Assembly (NCBI RefSeq): GCF_902150035.1
Contig: NZ_LR597514.1
Span: 1 to 36,706 of the forward strand
Origin: Enorma burkinafasonensis
GTDB lineage: Bacteria > Actinomycetota > Coriobacteriia > Coriobacteriales > Coriobacteriaceae
Reading direction: 5' to 3'
DNA: 36,706 bases
This document shows positions 11,243 to 20,471 of this stretch, in pieces (the stretch's first letter is position 1; each line of letters starts with the position of its first letter). The notes beneath the pieces are model-generated. The model worked only from the letters and a program-made list of their open reading frames with translations, was not told where the DNA came from and did not search any database. A program made the translations under genes and the position numbers.

Positions 11243-12046
11243 CTAGTAGCTGCGCGGGACCTCGCGCAGCTCCATCCATTCCGTCGTGGCGACCGACTCC
11301 GCCAGGCCCATGAGGTCGGCTTTCTTGAGCTGGCGCTTGTCGAGGCCGGAGAGCGCACCCCCGAAGCCCGCGACCTTCACCCGGGGCTCGTGCGGCTCGG
11401 TCGGGTCGGGCTCCGCGAGCAGCTCGGCAGGAAGCTCCGCGCCGCCACCCGTATAGGGATCGGGTGAGCTCAGCAGGTCGTAGGTGTACAGATCACCGTA
11501 GTTGGCATCGGGCAGGTCGCCGTCGCACTGCGCGGCGAGCGCATCGAAGTACTCCGGGGCGTCCTCGTAGGAGCCCATCGGCCAGCCCGCCGCGATGGCG
11601 ACGCCGTAGGACCCCTCGGGCAGGCGCTGCAGGATGCTGGCGACGCGGTCGCGCTTCGGCGCGTAGTCGCCCTTTGCGGTGTCGCTGAACCAGAGCACGA
11701 GGTTGTCGCCGTACTGCTCGAGCTTGAAGTGCAGCTCGTGCGGAGGGAGAACGCGGTTGACCTTCTTCTTGGCGGCGACAAGCGCCTCGAGGTCCTTCTT
11801 GCGGATCGTCGCGGCGGTCTTCGCGGGGTAGAGGTCGGCGACGGCGTCCACGACCTGGGCCATATCATGCGGGTTCGCCGTTATCGCGCAGGTCACGTGC
11901 CAGCGGCCGAAGTCGATCTTGATGACCGTCGAGTCTCGCACCGTCATCGTCTCGCGGTACGACACCTCGTCGTACTCGAAGCGCCGGACCTCCCTCACGG
12001 TGTTGTACTCAAGCGAGCATTCCATGCTCATGTTCAGTCTAGGCAT
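11243..12046 (-). CDS. Unrecognised 267-residue protein, first gene of a pair beside BREX
   Basis: I do not recognise the family. The protein starts MPRLNMSMECSLEY and looks beta-rich in its first third (alternating hydrophobic residues in DSTVIKIDFGRWHVTCAITA). Then come a basic helical stretch (RKKDLEALVAAKKKVNR) and an acidic/proline-rich segment before the C terminus. No membrane segment. The start at 12046 is chosen because GGAAGGAG stands 6 bases before it; the frame stays open for 94 more codons upstream, but that stretch overlaps the palindromes of the intergenic regulatory region and looks non-coding. It heads a two-gene operon divergent from brxA and probably shares regulation with it. 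Confidence 0.83.
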   Translation of the reverse strand: MPRLNMSMECSLEYNTVREVRRFEYDEVSYRETMTVRDSTVIKIDFGRWHVTCAITANPHDMAQVVDAVADLYPAKTAATIRKKDLEALVAAKKKVNRVLPPHELHFKLEQYGDNLVLWFSDTAKGDYAPKRDRVASILQRLPEGSYGVAIAAGWPMGSYEDAPEYFDALAAQCDGDLPDANYGDLYTYDLLSSPDPYTGGGAELPAELLAEPDPTEPHEPRVKVAGFGGALSGLDKRQLKKADLMGLAESVATTEWMELREVPRSY

Positions 12047-12125
12047 GCGGTTCTCCTTCCGCCCTAACGCGCGCCGCAGCACGGCGCAGGCTCCGATCAG
12101 ACCATAGCAAGCGGATGGGACGGAT

Positions 12126-12137
12126 TGTTGAGCAACA
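12126..12137. promoter_or_regulatory. Palindromic site 1 (TGTTGAGCAACA)
   Basis: The arms TGTTG and CAACA flank AG. It is one of three GTTG-NN-CAAC palindromes in the 497-base gap between the divergent unknown gene and brxA, and an operator is likely. The core GTTGAGCAAC (12127-12136) is identical, in inverse orientation, to site 3. Confidence 0.5.
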
Positions 12138-12174
12138 CGGCGAGCGGCCCACCGGTTGACGGTAGCCGCTCGTA

Positions 12175-12190
12175 TTTGTTGCACAACAAA
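12175..12190. promoter_or_regulatory. Palindromic site 2 (TTTGTTGCACAACAAA)
   Basis: Seven-base arms TTTGTTG and CAACAAA flank CA. This is the longest palindrome in the divergent BREX promoter region. A copy with two changes lies at 31407-31422 before the kinase operon. Confidence 0.55.
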
Positions 12191-12295
12191 AAACGCCAGC
12201 TCTGTGCCAGTGTTGACGCCGATGATCGGTCGGAGAAAGGCGTCCATGGCATGTTCCACAACCTCGTCGAGCGCGAGCTGGGCCGCGCGATATCC

Positions 12296-12301
12296 TATAA
12301 T
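12296..12301 (+). promoter_or_regulatory. Candidate -10 of the BREX operon
   Basis: A perfect TATAAT stands 243 bases before the brxA start. No good -35 is visible at 16-18 bases, so an activator or another promoter remains possible. The following leader contains site 3 and the hairpin CCCTGCA/TGCAGGG (12375-12393), which has no T run. The rest of 12047-12543 shows no gene. Confidence 0.4.
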
Positions 12302-12365
12302 TCGAATCGAACCGAGCGGCTGCTGCATCCACGCCGCACGGAACCTGTGTCCCGGAGGAGACGAA

Positions 12366-12375
12366 GTTGCTCAAC
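12366..12375. promoter_or_regulatory. Palindromic site 3 (GTTGCTCAAC)
   Basis: This is the exact reverse complement of the 10-base core of site 1, lying in the presumed brxA leader downstream of the -10. A repressor here would block elongation or loop with sites 1 and 2. Confidence 0.45.
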
Positions 12376-12543
12376 CCTGCATGGAGTGCAGGGGGGATGG
12401 CATTTTCTACGCCGCTCCACCCAGGCAGTATCTCATAGCTCGCTAGCTGCCCGCATGTCCACGAGCGGACGCTCGTGCGCGAGCACCACGCACAAACCGA
12501 TATATCGAGCTGCGGTCGCCGCTCCCCTCAAGGGGGTGGCGTA

Positions 12544-13167
12544 ATGGGCGCGCCCAAGACCTATCGCGGGGGTATCACGCGCGAGCAATGGCTCGAGAAC
12601 GAGACCCGCACCGTCGCCCGCCTGATGGCGGACGAGGGGATGTGCGAGCCGGACAACCTCGTCGATGCCGTCACCCAGGGCAACCTCTTCCAGTACCCCA
12701 CCGAGCGCGAGCTCAAGTCCATCACCCGCGCCTGCGCGCGCCGACTCGAGGCGCTCTCCGAAGACCCCAGCCTGCGCGGGCGCCTCATCGAACTCATCGC
12801 GCACGGCACGCCCGACCAGCTCAAGCAGACGAACCTCTACGCCATGATGCGCGACAACCGCATCGTGTGGGAGTTCATGCTCTGCGTGGTCGCCACCAAG
12901 TTCGCGACCTTCGATGCCACCCTGCGAAGGCATGAAATCGCGGACTTTCTTGAAGGCCTGCGCGCGCAGGACGAGAAGGCCGCCCGCTGGAGCGACGCGA
13001 CCCTGGACAAGATCCGTCAGGTGCTCGCCTCCTCCCTCGAGCGCTGCGGTATGTACGACCGCCGCTCCGAACAGCTGAGCCCCCTGCTCATCGACTTCGA
13101 CCTGGAAATGGCCATACGCGCGAACGGTGACGAGCAGGTGCTCGCCGCGTTCGGGCGCACGTCCTAG
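12544..13167 (+). CDS. brxA: BREX protein BrxA (DUF1819)
   Basis: The 207-residue protein matches BrxA of type 1 BREX in size, position and style. It is a small helical, DNA-binding-type protein with a NusB-like fold by family knowledge, and starts MGAPKTYRGGITREQWLENE. BREX blocks phage DNA replication while methylating host DNA; the individual role of BrxA is not settled. The start at 12544 is preferred over 12475 because it gives the normal BrxA N terminus and follows GGGGGTGG. It is the first gene of the operon, 8 bases before brxB. A palindrome-rich leader suggests transcriptional control. Confidence 0.9.
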   Translation: MGAPKTYRGGITREQWLENETRTVARLMADEGMCEPDNLVDAVTQGNLFQYPTERELKSITRACARRLEALSEDPSLRGRLIELIAHGTPDQLKQTNLYAMMRDNRIVWEFMLCVVATKFATFDATLRRHEIADFLEGLRAQDEKAARWSDATLDKIRQVLASSLERCGMYDRRSEQLSPLLIDFDLEMAIRANGDEQVLAAFGRTS

Positions 13168-13175
13168 GAGAGCCC

Positions 13176-13778
13176 ATGACCGCATCCGAATCGCCTTCGC
13201 TCGCCATCAGCTTCGACCTCATCCGCTCGCGCCTGAGCGATCCCGGCTTCCTGAATAGCCAGGGCCTGGGCAACGAAGTGCCGTTCTACGTGTTCGCTTA
13301 CGACGCGGCGCGCGAGGACGAGGTCCGCGAGCGCACCGAGCGCCTGCTGAAGGATGCTGCCGAAGGGGCCATCCCCACGCGGATCACGCGGTTCGACCTG
13401 TGGGACATCTTCTCCCAAATTTGTGAGTACTACGAGATCTTCGACGATCTCGAGCGCATGGAGGCCCAGCAGGGCGACGAGGCGGTTCTGCGCCATATCC
13501 AGGAACTCGCCATGCCCGAGGACTACGTCACCAGAATGGCCGAGCAGTTCGAGCTCGTGCATGGCGCACCAGAGCCGGGCCGCGACGTCCTGCTCATCAC
13601 CGGCGTGGGCAAGGCCTACCCCTTCGTGCGCGCCCACGACATCCTCGAGAACGCCCAGCCGGTGTTCTCACAGATTCCCGTGGTGCTGTTCTATCCCGGC
13701 GTCTACGACGGCCAGTCGCTGCGCCTGTTCGGCTCCATCCAAGACGGCAACTACTACCGGGCGTTCAGCCTGCTCTAA
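13176..13778 (+). CDS. brxB: BREX protein BrxB (DUF1788)
   Basis: The 200-residue protein is the DUF1788/BrxB component of type 1 BREX. Its ending, FSQIPVVLFYPGVYDGQSLRLFGSIQDGNYYRAFSLL, with the LLITGVGKAYPFVRAHDILEN segment before it, is characteristic. It is required for defence in characterised systems, and its biochemical role is unclear. The ATG at 13176 follows AGGAG at short spacing. It sits between brxA and brxC, 33 bases before the chosen brxC start. Soluble, no motif for catalysis visible. Confidence 0.92.
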   Translation: MTASESPSLAISFDLIRSRLSDPGFLNSQGLGNEVPFYVFAYDAAREDEVRERTERLLKDAAEGAIPTRITRFDLWDIFSQICEYYEIFDDLERMEAQQGDEAVLRHIQELAMPEDYVTRMAEQFELVHGAPEPGRDVLLITGVGKAYPFVRAHDILENAQPVFSQIPVVLFYPGVYDGQSLRLFGSIQDGNYYRAFSLL

Positions 13779-13811
13779 GCCCATCCGCCCCGCGTGAAAG
13801 GACCCTCCCCC

Positions 13812-16800
13812 ATGCGCATCAAGGACATGTTCGAGCGCGACATCGACCGCAACATCAACGGCGTCATCAAAGTCGACCAGACAAGCGAAGAGATCATCGA
13901 GCAGGAGCTTTCCGAGTATGTGGTCACGCGCGAGCTGCGCGGGCACTATGCAACCTTTTACCACGCATACTGCCAGGCGCTCGACACTCCCACCGATAAG
14001 ATAGGCGTCTGGATCTCGGGCTCATTCGGCTCAGGTAAGTCGCACTTCCTGAAGATGCTCTCCTACCTGCTTGCCAACCGCGAAGTCGCAGGCAAACGCG
14101 CCCTCGACTACATCGCCCCGCGCTTCGAGGACGAGCTGCTCGCCGCCCAGGCGCGCCGCGCGGCGAGCGCCCCCGCCGAGACCATCCTCTTCAACATAGA
14201 CAGCAAGGGCACCACCAAGGACCAGTCCGCCATCATGCGCACGTTCGCGCGGGTGTTCTACGAGAACCAGGGCTTCTACGGCGCGAGCCTCAAGCTCGCC
14301 CGCCTGGAGCAGCTCATCGAGAGCCAGGGCAAGACGCAGGCGTTCCGCGCGTTGTACGAGGAGGCGTCCGGCCACCCGTGGACCGAGTGGCGCAAGACCT
14401 ACCGTTCCAAGTCCGACCCGGTAATCGCCGCGCTCGAGGCCTCGGGCGTCATGAGCCGCGAAGAGGGCGAACGCTGGTACGATTCGGGCGACGCGGACGA
14501 CCTCTCCATCGACTCGCTCACCGACGAGATCCGCGACTACGTCGAGATGCGCGCCGAGCAGAACGGCGGGCAGTTCCGCCTGCTCTTCATGGTCGACGAG
14601 ATCGGTCAGTACATCGGCACGGACACGAGCCTCATGCTGAACCTGCAGACCCTCGTCGAGGATCTGGGGACGAAATGCGCGGGCCGCGTGTGGGTGGTCG
14701 TCACAAGCCAGCAGGCTATAGACAAGACTTCAGCTTCCTCAGGCAACGATTTCTCGAAAATCCAGGGCCGCTTCAACACGCGCCTGTCGCTTTCCAGCTC
14801 AGACGCCGACGAGGTCATCAAGCGCCGCGTGCTCGCCAAGACCACCGACGCCGAGCAGCTCCTCGAGCTGCGCTACGCCGAGGACGCGGCCGTCCTCAAC
14901 AACCTCTTCTCCTTCAAGGACTCGGTAACCGACCTCACGGGCTATCGCGGTGCGGCGGACTTCTCGGCGACGTTCCCCTTCGCCAACTACCAGTTCAAGC
15001 TCATGCAAAACGTTATGGAAAAGCTTCGCACCCAGGGGGAGAGCAACAAGCACCTCTCGAGCGGCGAGCGCTCCATGCTCTCGGGCTTCCAGGAGGCCGC
15101 GCAGGCGGTTGAGGACCTGGACGAGCACGCGCTCGTGCCGTTCTGGCGCTTCTACGACGGCGTGCAGACCTTCCTGGAAAGCTACCACCGCCGCGTGATC
15201 GACCGCGCGGGCAAGGCAGCGCAGGACGGCCAGGGTCTCGTGGAGTATGACATCCGCGTGCTCAAGCTCCTGTTCATGGTGCGCTGGGTGGATCGCGAGA
15301 TCGCCACGAACATCGATAACATCGTGACCCTCATGACCGATGACGTGCGGGTGAACCGATTGGAGCTGCGTCAGCAGGTGCAGGATTCGCTCGACCGGCT
15401 TATCCACGAGAACTACGTGACACGCAACGGTGACCGCTACCAGTTCCTGACCGATGACGAACAGGAGATCGCCAACCAGATCAAGCGCACGCAGGTCGAT
15501 GCTGCAAAGATCACCGCCAAGGCTGCCGACATCATGTTCAAGAGCGTCTTCGACGAATCCAAACTCGCCCTGGGCAAGAACCAGTTCCCCGTGAATGAGT
15601 ACCTGGACGGCACGCATGTCAGCGGCGCCGGCGGCCTCACGCTCCGGGTGCTTGCCGGCATGGACGGCAGCGAACCGCCCAGCCACGAGGAGCTCATCCT
15701 CATGTCGAGCCGCAACGAGGCCGTGGTGGTGCTGAGTCCCGAGGTCGACTACTACAACCCGCTCATGGAGGCCGCGCGCATCGAGCAGTTCACCAACACG
15801 CTGGTCCACGCCAACCTACCCAAGAACCAGCAGGATATCATCCGCTCCAAGCAGCAGGAGCGCACCCGGCTCGATCGCCAGGCGCGCGACCTCATGGAGC
15901 AGGCGGTGCGCCAGGGCCAGTTCTACGTATACGGCAGTACCGTCACACCCGCGCAGACCGGCTCGGCGAAGAAGATCATCGAGGACTGCCTTGGCCGCCT
16001 GGTGGACGTGACCTACCCCAAGCTCTCCTACATCGACAGGAACTACGACAACGATGCCGATATCAAGCAGATCCTGAACGGCACCATGGCGCTCGAGGGC
16101 CAGCAGCCCAACGCCCGCGCCATCGAGGAACTCGAGCGCAAGCTTTCAATCGATGCCTCGCGCCACACCACGGTAAGCATGGAGGATATCCAGTCGCTCT
16201 ACCAGGCGGCCCCGTACGGATGGCGCGAGCAGGACATCGCCGCCGTGACGGCGGAGCTTCTGGCCTCCAAGCGCGCCAAGCTCGTCTATGCCGGACAGAC
16301 CGTGGATATCCATGACGCCCGACTCGTGGACTACCTGCGCAAGCGCAACATGGTGGGCAAAGTGCAGGTCGAGATGCGCGTCGCCGTGTCGGACGCCATG
16401 CGCTCGCGGGCGCGGCAGGTGACCGAGCGGCTTTGCGGCGTCTACAACCTGCCGACCGACGAGGACGGTCTCGCTGCGAGCGTCCGCGAGTGCCTTGAGG
16501 AGCGTCGCGATAACCTGCAGCACTTAGTGGACGTGGAGTACCGCCGCAACAGCAAGTACCCCGGCTACAGCGAGGTGGCCGACGCCATCCGCCGCATCAA
16601 GGACGTGCTCGCCGTGGGCAGCGACCCAGCGGATCTTTTGGCGGCCGTCTCCAGCAACCGTGACGACCTGCTGGACGATGCGGAGGACCTGAGGGAGATA
16701 GACCACTTCTTCTCGGCCCAGAAGCCCGCGTTCGACGAGGCAGCCGATCTCGTGCGCGACATGGAAAGCGAGCGGGAGTACCTGGCAAGCGATAGCGAGG

Positions 16801-17378
16801 CTATGGCGGCGTTGAAAAAGATCGAAGGCATCCTCACCGAGAAGCGCCCCTACCGCGACATCGCCCAGCTGTTCGACGCAAAGAAGACAATCAAAGACGC
16901 CCACGAGCAGCTCATGAAAGACAAGCGCGAGGACCTGCTCGCCACGCTCGACGATATCTTCAACGGCATCGAAGCACACGCGGCGGAACTTAACGTGAAG
17001 CTCGCAAGCATCGCCGAGACCCGCCTCTCGCGCCGCGGCGCCGTAAACGACGCGACCTCGCTCACCGCACTCGACGCCCTGAAGACGCGCCTCGGCAACG
17101 ACGAGCGCAAGCTCTACGACGAGATCGAGGTTGAACACGAGCGCATCTCGCGCCCGCGCCCAGTGAACACGAACGTGACCGTCACCGCCGAGCCGGCCAA
17201 GGGCACAGGCCCCAAGACGCCGCCGGCCCCCGCGCCCAAGGGCACAACCGTGAGCCGCACCCGCGTCTTCAAGCCGCGCCGCCTGCACAGCGAGGTGGAG
17301 ATCGAGGCTTACCTCGCCCAGGCCCGGGCCGATCTTCTGCGGGCGCTCACCGGGAACGACTACGTCAAGCTCGACTAA
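13812..17378 (+). CDS. brxC: BREX P-loop ATPase BrxC
   Basis: The 1,188-residue protein is the large ATP-binding BREX component, in the family with PglY (DUF6079-type). It starts MRIKDMFERDIDRNINGVIKVDQ, the hallmark opening. Walker A is GSFGSGKSHFLK (about 71-82); a Walker B-like stretch RLLFMVDEIGQYIG follows at about 256-269. A long helical C-terminal part precedes a Pro/Lys-rich linker (about 1120-1150) and a final conserved domain with FKPRRLHSEVEIEAYLAQARADLLRAL. The ATG at 13812 is preferred to the GTG at 13794 because AAAGGA then serves as its ribosome binding site. Length is normal. Confidence 0.94.
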   Translation: MRIKDMFERDIDRNINGVIKVDQTSEEIIEQELSEYVVTRELRGHYATFYHAYCQALDTPTDKIGVWISGSFGSGKSHFLKMLSYLLANREVAGKRALDYIAPRFEDELLAAQARRAASAPAETILFNIDSKGTTKDQSAIMRTFARVFYENQGFYGASLKLARLEQLIESQGKTQAFRALYEEASGHPWTEWRKTYRSKSDPVIAALEASGVMSREEGERWYDSGDADDLSIDSLTDEIRDYVEMRAEQNGGQFRLLFMVDEIGQYIGTDTSLMLNLQTLVEDLGTKCAGRVWVVVTSQQAIDKTSASSGNDFSKIQGRFNTRLSLSSSDADEVIKRRVLAKTTDAEQLLELRYAEDAAVLNNLFSFKDSVTDLTGYRGAADFSATFPFANYQFKLMQNVMEKLRTQGESNKHLSSGERSMLSGFQEAAQAVEDLDEHALVPFWRFYDGVQTFLESYHRRVIDRAGKAAQDGQGLVEYDIRVLKLLFMVRWVDREIATNIDNIVTLMTDDVRVNRLELRQQVQDSLDRLIHENYVTRNGDRYQFLTDDEQEIANQIKRTQVDAAKITAKAADIMFKSVFDESKLALGKNQFPVNEYLDGTHVSGAGGLTLRVLAGMDGSEPPSHEELILMSSRNEAVVVLSPEVDYYNPLMEAARIEQFTNTLVHANLPKNQQDIIRSKQQERTRLDRQARDLMEQAVRQGQFYVYGSTVTPAQTGSAKKIIEDCLGRLVDVTYPKLSYIDRNYDNDADIKQILNGTMALEGQQPNARAIEELERKLSIDASRHTTVSMEDIQSLYQAAPYGWREQDIAAVTAELLASKRAKLVYAGQTVDIHDARLVDYLRKRNMVGKVQVEMRVAVSDAMRSRARQVTERLCGVYNLPTDEDGLAASVRECLEERRDNLQHLVDVEYRRNSKYPGYSEVADAIRRIKDVLAVGSDPADLLAAVSSNRDDLLDDAEDLREIDHFFSAQKPAFDEAADLVRDMESEREYLASDSEAMAALKKIEGILTEKRPYRDIAQLFDAKKTIKDAHEQLMKDKREDLLATLDDIFNGIEAHAAELNVKLASIAETRLSRRGAVNDATSLTALDALKTRLGNDERKLYDEIEVEHERISRPRPVNTNVTVTAEPAKGTGPKTPPAPAPKGTTVSRTRVFKPRRLHSEVEIEAYLAQARADLLRALTGNDYVKLD

Positions 17379-17393
17379 CCCAAAGGACGCACC

Positions 17394-19940
17394 ATGGACA
17401 CCAAGGTTCTCGAGAAGTTCTGCCCCTGGGCGCGCCGCGCGCTCATCGATGCCGTGCACAACCGCTTCGTGAAGTTCAGCCTGGATGACGCCGGACGCAC
17501 CGCCTATCCGGCGGGCTCGGACGTCATCGGCACGGGCGTGATCGATACCGCCACGAAGGCCCAGCGCGACGGGCTCTACGCCCGCATCGAAAAGGCAGGC
17601 TACAGTGCCTTCTGCCAGCAGATGGCCTACACCTGGTTCAACCGCTTCGCGGGCATCCGCTACATGGAGCTCCACGGATTTCTATCCAACGGCGTGCGCA
17701 TGCTCTCCGCACAGGACGGCCGCTTCGACCCGGAATGCCTGCGCGCCGTAGGCGAGCTCGAGCTCGCCGGCCTCGACCGCGAGCGCGCCCTAGACCTCGC
17801 GGCGGAGGGCAGCGATTCGGAGCTCTTCCGCCTCATCCTCATCGCCCAGTGCAACGAGCTCGCCGACGCGCTGCCCGACGTGTTCAGCCACGTGGGCGCT
17901 GCAGACGAGCTCACGCTGCCGGACGGCCTCCTCAACCGGAACGAGAACAACGTCCTCTACCATCTGGTGACGGACATCCCCGAGGAAGCCTGGCAAGACG
18001 TCGAGATCCTGGGCTGGATGTACCAGTTCTACAACGCCGAGCTCAAGGCCGACTTCTTCAAGTCCAAGCGCAAGGCCGCCGTGGAGGATATCGCCCCCGC
18101 CACGCAGCTCTTCACGCCGGAGTGGATCCTGCGCTACATGGTGGACAACTCGCTCGGCCGCCTCTGGATGCTGAACTTCCCCGAGAGCGCACTGCCCGAG
18201 CGCGCCCACGCCGAGAACCCGGCCGACCGCCTGATGGAGTACTACATCGTGCCCGACAGGGAGCACGAGGACTTCATCCGCATCGCGGGCCCGGAGGGCA
18301 TCACCTTCTGCGACCCGGCGTGCGGATCGGGCCATATCCTGGTCTACGCGTTCAAGATGCTCTTCGCCCTGTACGAGGAGCGCGGCTACCGCGAGCGCGA
18401 GATTCCCGAGCTCATCCTCACCAAGAACCTCGCCGGCCTGGAGATCGACCCGCGCGCCGCGCAGATCGCCCAGTTGGCGCTCGCCCTCTGCGCCCGCGAG
18501 CACGACCGTCGCTTCTTCACCCGCAACGTCACCGCCGACGTGCAGGTGCTCGAGAGCGTCGAGCTCGATACCGAGCAGCTCGGGGACGAGCAGCTTGCCG
18601 AGACCCTCGCGCACCTGAGCGAGGTCGGCAGCCTGTTCACGCCCTCCGATACGGATATCGCCCTGCTCGAGGCGCAGAAGGATAGCTCCTCCGCAGCCGG
18701 CCTCTTCGCCGAACCTGCCGGCCAAAGCGTCGAACGGGCCCTGACCGCCTGCAAGGCGCTCTCCCGCCGCTTCGACGTGGTAGTCGCCAACCCGCCCTAC
18801 ATGGGGTCGAGCAGCTTCAACCCCTTCGTGAGCAAGTGGGTGAAGAAGCACTACCCCGACGTTAAGAGCGACCTTTTCGCTGCCTTCATCGTGCGAATCA
18901 TGGACTTCGCGAAGGAGCACGGCGAGATTGGCATCATGTCTCCCTTCGTGTGGATGTTCATCGGCAGCTACGAAAAGCTGCGCAACCGCCTCATCGACGA
19001 GAAGACGCTCACCTCGCTGATCCAGCTCGAGTACTCGGGCTTTGCGGGTGCCACAGTCCCTATCTGCACTTTCACGTTCCATAACTCCTATATTCCGGGA
19101 TACAGGGGCGGGTACGTGCGCCTTGCCGATTTCGTCGGCCCTGCAGTCCAAGGTCCCAAAGCGCTCGAAGCCATCCAGAACCCCGACTGCGGGTGGTTCT
19201 ATCGAGCCGATGCCACGAGGTTCCATGACATGCCAGGGTCACCGATTGCGTATTGGGCTAGCAGCGCTTTGCATGACGCATTTCTGAATGGAAAGTCAGT
19301 GGCCAGTTATTCAAAACCGAAATGTGGCCTATCTGCAGGCACAAACGAACTGTTTCTCAGGAAGTGGTGGGAGGTATCCCATTGTTCAACTTGCTATTCC
19401 GCCCGTGATGCAATCGAAGCAAAATCCTCAACGAAAAGATGGTTTCCATGTAATAAAGGAGGGTCTTTCAGAAAATGGGAAGGCAATAATGATGATTTGA
19501 TTGATTGGCAGGACGACGGCCAAAGGATCAGAAACTATCGGGATGACAACGGTCGACTATTATCGCGACCGCTCAATCTTGATACCTTCTTCAATCCGTC
19601 TGTTACATGGTCTGCAATTTCGAGTGGAGATGTTTCTTTTCGCTATCGTGGACCCGGATATGTCTACGAGCACGCTGGCGCATCGTTATTCGGAACAGAA
19701 GCAGACCTCGCATACTTACAAGGCGCATGCAATAGCTCAGTAATCAGAGTGATCGCAGGGATACTATCTCCGACGCTGAATTTTCAAATCGGTCAAATTG
19801 CCTCATACCCGATTCTCGACACTGACGAGTCTGTGAAATCACAGGTCATCAGTTTCGTCTTATCCCTACGAAAGCTGTCCAAATCCGATTGGGACTCCCA
19901 AGAAACCTCCTGGGATTTCGCCAAGAATCCACTCGTGTAG
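17394..19940 (+). CDS. pglX: BREX adenine methyltransferase PglX, N-terminal and specificity part of a split gene
   Basis: This 848-residue protein contains the catalytic and specificity regions of type 1 PglX, which methylates adenine in a non-palindromic site and marks host DNA as self. Motif I is FCDPACGSGHI (about 304-314); the catalytic motif IV is NPPY (about 465). The later part holds the recognition region and ends with SPTLNFQIGQIASYPIL and DWDSQETSWDFAKNPLV. Full type 1 PglX proteins continue from such a W-D-x-x-ETSWDF-x-x-(H/N)PL sequence into a linker and a conserved C-terminal domain. Here a stop occurs, and that domain is encoded separately at 21822-22796. GC content falls after about 19230. 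The start has AAAGGA upstream. Confidence 0.92.
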   Translation: MDTKVLEKFCPWARRALIDAVHNRFVKFSLDDAGRTAYPAGSDVIGTGVIDTATKAQRDGLYARIEKAGYSAFCQQMAYTWFNRFAGIRYMELHGFLSNGVRMLSAQDGRFDPECLRAVGELELAGLDRERALDLAAEGSDSELFRLILIAQCNELADALPDVFSHVGAADELTLPDGLLNRNENNVLYHLVTDIPEEAWQDVEILGWMYQFYNAELKADFFKSKRKAAVEDIAPATQLFTPEWILRYMVDNSLGRLWMLNFPESALPERAHAENPADRLMEYYIVPDREHEDFIRIAGPEGITFCDPACGSGHILVYAFKMLFALYEERGYREREIPELILTKNLAGLEIDPRAAQIAQLALALCAREHDRRFFTRNVTADVQVLESVELDTEQLGDEQLAETLAHLSEVGSLFTPSDTDIALLEAQKDSSSAAGLFAEPAGQSVERALTACKALSRRFDVVVANPPYMGSSSFNPFVSKWVKKHYPDVKSDLFAAFIVRIMDFAKEHGEIGIMSPFVWMFIGSYEKLRNRLIDEKTLTSLIQLEYSGFAGATVPICTFTFHNSYIPGYRGGYVRLADFVGPAVQGPKALEAIQNPDCGWFYRADATRFHDMPGSPIAYWASSALHDAFLNGKSVASYSKPKCGLSAGTNELFLRKWWEVSHCSTCYSARDAIEAKSSTKRWFPCNKGGSFRKWEGNNDDLIDWQDDGQRIRNYRDDNGRLLSRPLNLDTFFNPSVTWSAISSGDVSFRYRGPGYVYEHAGASLFGTEADLAYLQGACNSSVIRVIAGILSPTLNFQIGQIASYPILDTDESVKSQVISFVLSLRKLSKSDWDSQETSWDFAKNPLV

Positions 19941-19967
19941 TCACCTGATACGAAAGGATAAATCGTT

Positions 19968-20471
19968 ATGTGCCTATTTGCCTATGACTTTGTAGTTATA
20001 GATAGCCTATCAGCTCACAACGACACCCTTGCTGATGGTTGCGCTGCTGTGACCATCAAACTTCAAGCAAGGCTAAACCAAAGTGTTACTACAACAAAAG
20101 AAGATGTAACGCCCTATGAAGAACCGACGATGCCTACCCGCTCATTTTGCAGTGTCATATTCGCACAACTCGTGAACTCCAACGGAACTGAATGGGATTG
20201 GCAGGAACTAGAATCCGGAAAGATCGAACAATCCCTAATCTGGCGAGCTTCCGATCGGCCCCTTTCGTTGCACTTCATCTCACATGAATTACAAGAGATC
20301 GATGAGGGAGCTCGCCTAACAGTCGAATTAAAATCAAGCGATCGAAAGGCGGCTCGACAGATCTGCTCATTCGTCTACGAAAACCACTCATGGAGATCGA
20401 CGGAGGAAACAGCAGGCGTTCTAAAGAAACAGTTTGAGCAACCTCGACAGCGTAGAAGCCAACATCAATGA
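19968..20471 (+). CDS. Unrecognised 167-residue protein nested between the pglX halves
   Basis: I do not recognise the family. The gene begins 27 bases after the pglX N-terminal stop, with GAAAGG ahead of its ATG, so it should be cotranscribed. The first 50 residues or so look irregular. From the inner Met (MPTRSFCSVIFAQLVNSNGTEWDWQELESG) the protein looks like a small alpha/beta domain and ends in a basic glutamine-rich tail (KKQFEQPRQRRSQHQ). An inner start at that Met is possible. It has no membrane segment. It lies in the low-GC block, unlike the rest of BREX, so transfer is likely. Roles as a BREX accessory, an inhibitor or a passenger cannot be separated from sequence. Confidence 0.68.
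   Translation: MCLFAYDFVVIDSLSAHNDTLADGCAAVTIKLQARLNQSVTTTKEDVTPYEEPTMPTRSFCSVIFAQLVNSNGTEWDWQELESGKIEQSLIWRASDRPLSLHFISHELQEIDEGARLTVELKSSDRKAARQICSFVYENHSWRSTEETAGVLKKQFEQPRQRRSQHQ

Noticed and set aside
19968-20471. The 167-residue gene as a piece of PglX
   Set aside because: It shows none of the PglX linker or C-terminal segments, which are all accounted for by the 324-residue gene.
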